From an uncultured Alistipes sp. (GTDB lineage: Bacteria > Bacteroidota > Bacteroidia > Bacteroidales > Rikenellaceae), in contig CAAGHX010000171.1 in NCBI GenBank assembly GCA_900769745.1, forward strand, positions 1 to 9,933: a DNA stretch of 9,933 nt. The letters run 5' to 3'. The notes beneath the pieces are model-generated. The model made no database searches. It was not told the DNA's origin and saw nothing but the letters and a program-made list of their open reading frames with translations. The position numbers were made by a program, and so were the translations under genes. The number at the start of each line of letters is the position of its first letter. Position 1 is the stretch's first letter. This document shows, in pieces, positions 5,623 through 9,933 of the stretch.

Positions 5623-6063
5623 CTATCGTTTTATCTCCATTTTATAGACATTTGTCTCGCGCTGCTCAAATCCTGCCGAACGGTAGAGGGCGTTGGCCTC
5701 GATGCGTGAGGGGCGAGAGGTGAGCATCAGCGTACAGGGGGCAAGCGTGCGAGCATAGTCAATGGCGTGAGCGACCAATGTGCGGCCCAAGCCTCGGCCT
5801 CGCAGCGAGGAGTCGAGCACCACATCCTCAATCCACGCCTTGCAGCCCGTTGGAGCTAAGTAGTGGCCTACGGTCACCATTCCCACTGGCCCGCCGTCGG
5901 CGTACATCACCATCAGGCGGCAATTCTCCGACTGGCAGATAGCGCGTAGGTCATCGTCGGTGAAAGCCACAGGCTGCGACGTAAGCTGACCAAGTAGGTG
6001 GGCGATAGGCTCGGTGAGTGAGGGGTCAAATTCGGTGATATGTCGGATTGTGATATCCTGCAT
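5623..6063 (-). CDS. GNAT-family N-acetyltransferase
   Basis: A 146-residue single-domain GNAT protein of normal length. The acetyl-CoA pyrophosphate loop is present as RGRGLG (88-93), after the beta4 strand AWIEDVVLDSSL (76-87). ANALYRSAGFEQRE (123-136) is the usual C-terminal motif B region, with Tyr127 in the position that often acts as general acid. It transfers an acetyl group from acetyl-CoA to an amine; the substrate cannot be told from the sequence. ATG 6063 is five nucleotides after the stop of the YitT gene, so the two are almost certainly one transcript. A terminator follows the gene. No signal peptide or membrane segment is seen, so it is cytoplasmic. Confidence 0.87.
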   Translation of the reverse strand: MQDITIRHITEFDPSLTEPIAHLLGQLTSQPVAFTDDDLRAICQSENCRLMVMYADGGPVGMVTVGHYLAPTGCKAWIEDVVLDSSLRGRGLGRTLVAHAIDYARTLAPCTLMLTSRPSRIEANALYRSAGFEQRETNVYKMEIKR

Positions 6064-6068
6064 CGTAA

Positions 6069-6995
6069 TTACAATTTAATAGGCTGGAATCCACGACCAT
6101 ACACACCCATTACAGAGCCTACGGTGATAAATGCGTTGGGGTCGATGCGCTTCACGAAGCTCAATACTGTCTGCGTCTCGCGGTTGGTGCAGACCACCAT
6201 CACCATCTTCGAACGGCGGTGAGTGTAGCCACCCTCAGCGTCGAGCAGCGTCACGCCTCGGCCAAGCTCGTAGTTGAGCGCGTGAGTAATCTCCTCATAC
6301 TTTGGCGAGATGATAAATACCTGGCTCGACTGCTTGTTACCGGCCAAAATCATATCTACGGTGTAACCAAATACGAGCGTCATAATGTAACCATAGATGG
6401 CGGCGTCGATGCTGAAGCCAACGGTCAGCGACGAGGCGATAATCAGCAGGTCGAGGATAAAGATTATACGGCCATAGCTTATTGCGCGGAACTTATTGAT
6501 AATCATTGCCAAGATGTCGGTACCTCCGGCCGAGCCACCCTGCATAAGAGCCATAGCCACACCGAAACCTGTAATCACACCACCCACAATCATCGACAGA
6601 AAGCGGTCGAGGTGCAGGAAGTCGTCGGCGGGCAGAATATCCTGCCATATGTTCATCGACATCGAGAGCACAAAGATGCAGTAGATGGTCTTGATACCAA
6701 ATTTCCAGCCGAGGATAAATCCAGCCGTGATGAGCAGTATTACGTTGATGCACAATACAATCGTACCAATCTTTACGTCCCAGCCCAAGGTGTTGTGCAG
6801 CGCTGTGCTGATTACGATAGCCAAACCCGACGCAGCACCACTGGTGCTCTTGGCAGGGAGTACACAACCAATCCAACCGAATGAGTAGAGACACATTCCG
6901 ATGGTCATAATCAGATACTCTTTGATGGCTTTCATTATCGAAGAGTTACGCTCTGTTTTCATTTTTGGAAGCGACGTTTTGGTTTCGTTTGTCAT
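6069..6995 (-). CDS. YitT-family membrane protein with C-terminal DUF2179 domain
   Basis: With ATG at 6995 the protein has 308 residues. About five to six membrane helices lie between residues 27 and 217 (for example 77-95, 101-118, 133-151, 177-195, 198-217). The signature GGSAGGTDIL (153-162) is typical of YitT proteins. A soluble DUF2179 domain covers about 222-308 and closes with DPNAFITVGSVMGVYGRGF (285-303), a characteristic end. The family is widespread in Firmicutes and Bacteroidetes; a transport role is often assumed but the substrate is unknown. The frame extends upstream to a GTG at 7031; I prefer ATG 6995, because the extra residues add nothing conserved. ATG 6935 (MKAIKEYLIM) would also keep all membrane helices. 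I could not identify a good promoter in 6996-7155. It is co-transcribed with the GNAT gene. Confidence 0.88.
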   Translation of the reverse strand: MTNETKTSLPKMKTERNSSIMKAIKEYLIMTIGMCLYSFGWIGCVLPAKSTSGAASGLAIVISTALHNTLGWDVKIGTIVLCINVILLITAGFILGWKFGIKTIYCIFVLSMSMNIWQDILPADDFLHLDRFLSMIVGGVITGFGVAMALMQGGSAGGTDILAMIINKFRAISYGRIIFILDLLIIASSLTVGFSIDAAIYGYIMTLVFGYTVDMILAGNKQSSQVFIISPKYEEITHALNYELGRGVTLLDAEGGYTHRRSKMVMVVCTNRETQTVLSFVKRIDPNAFITVGSVMGVYGRGFQPIKL

Positions 6996-7155
6996 AGTAG
7001 TTGTGTTAATTCTTTGCAATCTTTGCCTCACTCCGCTTGTGAGTACTTAATTCCAAGATGTGAAATTAATACAATTTTCGAGAAGTTGAGCGCCAAGCAG
7101 CCAAAAACTTGCTGTTGGGTGTCGATTTTCTTATTTTGCAGGTTGCCGATGCCAC

Positions 7156-7201
7156 AAAAATTACAGCGTTACAGAGGATCGAAGCCTTGTAACGCTGTAA
7201 T
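7156..7201 (-). terminator. Rho-independent terminator of the beta-helix gene
   Basis: On the minus strand ATTACAGCGTTACA (7201-7188) pairs perfectly with TGTAACGCTGTAAT (7173-7160) around a 14-nt loop. The last T opens the run TTTTTG. It starts 27 nt past the stop codon at 7228. The 14-bp perfect stem is longer than usual. Confidence 0.88.
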
Positions 7202-7227
7202 ATCTATCCTTTGCGGGTGGCCAAAGA

Positions 7228-9390
7228 CTACCAGTCGGTAATCTTCTGCTGCTCGTAATCGCTCACAAGCTTATTGAATGCTGCCTTCATCTCGCTGCTC
7301 AGTTCGGCTTTGCGTTGCCACTCCTTCGAGCCATAAACGCCCGCCTTGGTGTAGTCGAACATCTTGAAGCCTATCTTCTTGAGCAGAGCCTTGTTCTTTG
7401 GAGTGAAGTCGCCCGCCTCTATGTTAGCAAATTCGGGGTCGGCTATCACCGAGTTTTGGTCTTGACCCTTCTGCTTCCACTCGTCGAAACTCATCCCCTG
7501 GAAGTTAATCTGCTGCGATGGGTCGGTGCAGAAGTAGCTGTTGTAATCCGATTTATGGCCTACTCGTGTCCAGTTGATACCGCACATTACGCCAGTGCGG
7601 TAGCTGACGATATTGTTTGTGAATGAGAACGATAGATGCTCCTCGAAGCGTGATGCCTCCAGCTGTGTGCGAATCTGGTTGGCAAAGATATTGTTTTTTA
7701 TGACATTCTCTCGGCCATAGTGCTGGTGATATGCTCCACTCTTGCAGTTATACACAAGATTGTTCTCTACACGAATGTAGCTCGAGCCCTCGTCGTTGTA
7801 GAGTCCCCAGCCGCCATAGTAGAGCGAGTAGATGTCGTGCAGCACGTTGTTGCTTATCGATGTTCCCTCTGACTGCCCTAAAGTGTAGATGCCGCCCATA
7901 TCCGAAAGTTGCGCCCAGCCTAGGTGGTGGATATGATTATACTCAACTATGTTGCGCTTGGCTGGACTGTATGAGTAACCCCACACCCAACCAACCGAGA
8001 TTCCTGTGTAACGGAAGTCGGCAATATCGTTGTGAGTTACTTGGTTGTCCGAGGCGTTGAAGATAGTCACACCCACTGCGCAAGGAAATACAAAGCCACC
8101 GTGCTGGATAATGTTGTTATCGATCTTGATGTGATGAGTGATTTCGTCTCGATTCTCACTGATTGAAGTCTCTCCAATTTTTACTCCTCCTGCTCCTAAG
8201 TCGTAAATATGGCAACGCTCAACAGAGCAGTCCGAACAGCCTTTCATAAACCACACTCCTCCCAATCCGGTGTGTGCGATTGTGCAATCTGACAGGTGGA
8301 CATTGCGAGCGAAGTTGACCTCCACAACCGTTGCAATAGCTGCTGCAGCCTGCATCTGGTTGTTGCCATCTTCTGGTGTGATATAGGCGGCATATTTGAA
8401 ATCAATATTATTGAAGCTAACACCATCTACTTGTTGCTCCATTCCATTACCATTGATAGTTACAAATTGCTCAACAACAGGTATCTGGCAAATGGTGTTC
8501 TCGATTGTCTCACCCTCGCAGGGGATATAGTACAACCAGCCATCTCGCGCAAGAATCCACTCTCCCTCTGCATCGAGAAATGCTGCATCGTTCTCGGCTA
8601 TGAATCGAGTGCGGCCATCAATCGTATTCCAGGGGTAGAATCCGCGACCTGCGATGCTCATCGTACCTTGCGAATCGACGTGCAATAGCGGACGACGCGA
8701 AGAGTCCCATTTATGGAATAAAGTTAGGAGCGGGCGTCCAACTACCTCGCCAATAAGCTCTGATTTCTTATCGTTGAGATTCTCTCCAGCGTAGTATGTG
8801 CGGCAAGCATCGCCAAATGGGAGAGGTTTCTTGGGGGTGATATTGACAACCGCCCAGCCATATATATCACGCCCCAGATTGGTAGAGTCAATAGGGATAT
8901 GTTTAACGTGCTCGATTCCTGCAAACTTGCCTCGGTTGGGGCTCTGGGCGCGGAAACGACGCTCCTGGTTGATGTATATTTGCTCGAAACGGAAGCCGTA
9001 ACGCGCAACTTCGGGTATATATACCCTCCATAGCTTATCATTAAGAGGTGTGAATTTTTGGGTGGTAATACCGCCACACATTACGCTGCGGCCATTTGTC
9101 GAGCCGTTGAACTCGATAGGCTTGCGCAGAGCGTTGTCGATTACAAGTGCATCCAACATGGAGTATTCGCCAGCGGCAACATTTACCACAAAGCCCTCGA
9201 TGTTGTTGTCATCCTGCAGCGCGATAGCCTTAGCTAAAGCACCCTGCAATGAAGCTAGTGGCTCTCGTTTTGTGCCTGGGTTTGCATCGTTGCCCGATGT
9301 GCTGACATACAACTCTTGTACTGCGGCAGTTGCGCAAAGCACCTGCAACAGAGTCATCGCCAAAGTCAAAAAGAGTGTCAATCTTTTCAT
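7228..9390 (-). CDS. Secreted right-handed parallel beta-helix protein, probable glycoside hydrolase (GH141-like)
   Basis: A 720-residue exported protein. Residues 1-23 form a signal peptide (MKRLTLFLTLAMTLLQVLCA...); the Cys at 19 lacks a proper lipobox, so it is probably released to the periplasm or outside. Residues 27-60 (LYVSTSGNDANPGTKREPL) match the opening typical of beta-helix carbohydrate-active enzymes. RRFRAQSPNRGKF (144-156) is another landmark of the group. A long series of helix rungs follows (about 310-600) with repeated N-N-I/V patterns: IDNNIIQH, EYNHIHHL, ISNNVLHD, VENNLVYN, IKNNIFAN, FTNNIVSY. Acidic clusters SDMGGIY (496-502) and YNDEGSS (531-537) lie on successive rungs and are candidate active-site residues by inference. 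The closest family I can name from memory is GH141 and its relatives, so it probably acts on plant or host glycans. It stands alone, without SusCD genes. It has its own promoter and terminator. Confidence 0.75.
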   Translation of the reverse strand: MKRLTLFLTLAMTLLQVLCATAAVQELYVSTSGNDANPGTKREPLASLQGALAKAIALQDDNNIEGFVVNVAAGEYSMLDALVIDNALRKPIEFNGSTNGRSVMCGGITTQKFTPLNDKLWRVYIPEVARYGFRFEQIYINQERRFRAQSPNRGKFAGIEHVKHIPIDSTNLGRDIYGWAVVNITPKKPLPFGDACRTYYAGENLNDKKSELIGEVVGRPLLTLFHKWDSSRRPLLHVDSQGTMSIAGRGFYPWNTIDGRTRFIAENDAAFLDAEGEWILARDGWLYYIPCEGETIENTICQIPVVEQFVTINGNGMEQQVDGVSFNNIDFKYAAYITPEDGNNQMQAAAAIATVVEVNFARNVHLSDCTIAHTGLGGVWFMKGCSDCSVERCHIYDLGAGGVKIGETSISENRDEITHHIKIDNNIIQHGGFVFPCAVGVTIFNASDNQVTHNDIADFRYTGISVGWVWGYSYSPAKRNIVEYNHIHHLGWAQLSDMGGIYTLGQSEGTSISNNVLHDIYSLYYGGWGLYNDEGSSYIRVENNLVYNCKSGAYHQHYGRENVIKNNIFANQIRTQLEASRFEEHLSFSFTNNIVSYRTGVMCGINWTRVGHKSDYNSYFCTDPSQQINFQGMSFDEWKQKGQDQNSVIADPEFANIEAGDFTPKNKALLKKIGFKMFDYTKAGVYGSKEWQRKAELSSEMKAAFNKLVSDYEQQKITDW

Positions 9391-9431
9391 AAGTTAGTAT
9401 CGTTTGGTAGTTTGAATACGTTTTGCTTATT

Positions 9432-9462
9432 CAAAGTTACAAATTATTCGTGAATAATCAAT
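9432..9462 (-). promoter_or_regulatory. Bacteroidetes-type promoter of the beta-helix gene
   Basis: TAACTTTG (9439-9432, minus strand) matches TAnnTTTG exactly. ATTG (9462-9459) lies 19 nt upstream as a -33 element with one mismatch. The leader is about 35 nt. Confidence 0.55.
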
Positions 9463-9469
9463 CCCTTCG

Positions 9470-9484
9470 GGGTGAATTTGGGCG
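9470..9484. repeat. Rearranged relative of the 16-bp motif upstream of the beta-helix gene
   Basis: GGGTGAAT (9470-9477) equals the left half of GGGTGAATCGCCCAAA. It overlaps by one base TTTGGGCG (9477-9484), the exact reverse complement of the right half CGCCCAAA. So both halves are present but the second is inverted. It sits 7 bp upstream of the -33 element, nearly the same place as copy 1 relative to the receptor promoter. Confidence 0.35.
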
Positions 9485-9495
9485 TGTGCGGGCAC

Positions 9496-9522
9496 AAAAA
9501 AAGAGGGCCATAAGCCCCCTCT
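9496..9522 (-). terminator. Rho-independent terminator of the release factor 2 gene
   Basis: On the minus strand AGAGGG (9522-9517) and CCCTC (9507-9503) form the stem, with GGC/GCC inner pairs. The run TTTTTTT (9502-9496) follows. It lies about 40 nt after the stop codon. Confidence 0.85.
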
Positions 9523-9524
9523 AA

Positions 9525-9570
9525 TCTATTGTTTGATGTGCTACATCTCTATTGCTTGATGCACTACATC
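9525..9570. repeat. 23-bp imperfect tandem duplication across the prfB stop codon
   Basis: Two adjacent 23-bp units, 9525-9547 and 9548-9570, agree at 20 of 23 positions; each has the form TCTATTG-y-TTGATG-n-n-CTACATC. The second unit contains the last codons and TAG stop of the release factor gene (stop at 9566-9564). The first lies wholly in the 3' untranslated part and carries a second ATG-TAG, out of frame by 23 nt. Confidence 0.85.
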
Positions 9571-9933
9571 CCTCCGCCTGTCTGCATCAGGTACTCCTTG
9601 ATAAATGCGTCGATATCGCCATCCATCACAGCCTCTACTGCCGAGGTCTGGTGGCCTGTGCGGTGGTCCTTCACGCGCCTGTCATCGAATACATAGGAGC
9701 GAATCTGCGAGCCCCACTCGATGCGCTTCTTGGTCGCCTCCAAAGCCTGCTGGGTCGCCATACGCTTCTCCATCTCGCGTTGGTAGAGTTTCGAGCGCAG
9801 GATGCGCATAGCATTGGCGCGGTTGTCAAGTTGGGAGCGGGTCTCCATATTCTCGATGAGGAACTCAATAGGCTCGCCAGTGTCGGGGTCCTTGCCGTGG
9901 TAGCGCAGACGCACAGCAGTCTCAACCTTATTG
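9564..9933 (-). CDS. prfB: Peptide chain release factor 2, C-terminal part (runs off the right edge)
   Basis: The frame is open from the window edge (N-K-V-E-T-A-V-R-L-R-Y) to TAG at 9564, giving 123 residues. It begins right after the place where the GGQ peptide-hydrolysis loop of class I release factors should be (GGQ is followed in RF2 by a sequence like HVN+ TESAVR). RSQLDNRANAMRILRSKLY and WGSQIRSYVFDD, then RVKDHRTGHQT, are highly characteristic of RF2 rather than RF1. RF2 recognises UGA and UAA stops and releases the finished peptide from the ribosome. GGQ, the stop-recognition SPF motif and any programmed frameshift near the 5' end are outside the window. The GTG at 9914 is internal and not a start. 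The C terminus MQTGGGM is short and Gly-rich. It is followed by the tandem duplication and a terminator. Confidence 0.93.
   Translation of the reverse strand, partial: NKVETAVRLRYHGKDPDTGEPIEFLIENMETRSQLDNRANAMRILRSKLYQREMEKRMATQQALEATKKRIEWGSQIRSYVFDDRRVKDHRTGHQTSAVEAVMDGDIDAFIKEYLMQTGGGM

Noticed and set aside
6219..6884. Plus-strand frame of 221 codons opposite the YitT gene
   Set aside because: It is antisense to a well-supported membrane protein gene. The product is rich in His, Arg and Asp with no domain pattern.
7160..7201. Perfect 14-bp inverted repeat as an integration or transposon end
   Set aside because: It is followed by a T-run in the right place after a stop codon, so a terminator explains it fully. 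No recombinase gene is nearby.
7014..7241. Plus-strand frame of 75 codons between YitT and the beta-helix gene
   Set aside because: It crosses the 14-bp stem terminator at 7156-7201 and has no promoter or start context.

Overview
The window reads as a Bacteroidales chromosome, probably of a gut commensal. Three things point there: a TonB-dependent receptor with an N-terminal carboxypeptidase-regulatory-like domain, a lipoprotein built from two BACON-type domains, and promoters of the Bacteroidetes type (TTTG, about 18-19 nt, TAnnTTTG) with no clear Shine-Dalgarno sequences. Base composition is moderate and I cannot fix the genus. I see no rRNA, tRNA, CRISPR array or intact mobile element.

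Layout from left to right. 1-1247 (-): N-terminal 415 residues of a TonB-dependent outer-membrane receptor, with its promoter. 1485-2612 (+): DUF362-type protein with two [4Fe-4S] ferredoxin motifs, its own promoter and a perfect terminator. 2613-2928: intergenic, with an ECF-type promoter candidate, a 12-codon micro-ORF and a hairpin. 4211-2929 (-): ECF sigma factor followed by a single-pass membrane protein that is probably its anti-sigma or sensor partner. 4212-4528: the sigma leader and AT-rich DNA. 4529-4606 (+): a 25-codon ORF that looks like the beginning of a helix-turn-helix protein of the kind carried on Bacteroidetes mobile elements. It shares a bidirectional terminator with the convergent BACON lipoprotein gene (5333-4671, -). 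6995-5623 (-): two-gene unit of a YitT-family membrane protein and a GNAT acetyltransferase. 9390-7228 (-): large secreted right-handed beta-helix protein, probably carbohydrate-active. 9933-9564 (-): C-terminal part of peptide chain release factor 2.

Most genes stand alone, each with its own promoter and terminator. Only sigma/anti-sigma and YitT/GNAT look like operons. The common theme is the cell envelope: receptor, lipoprotein, secreted beta-helix protein, transmembrane signalling pair and YitT transporter-like protein. The most interesting regulatory signal is an exact 16-bp quasi-palindrome (GGGTGAATCGCCCAAA) upstream of both the receptor and the lipoprotein. A rearranged version made of the same two halves lies upstream of the beta-helix gene, which suggests a shared operator for exported proteins. 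I found no clearly new multi-gene system. The best candidates for something undescribed are that shared motif, the ECF-promoter/micro-ORF/hairpin unit at 2745-2890 and the truncated HTH gene.
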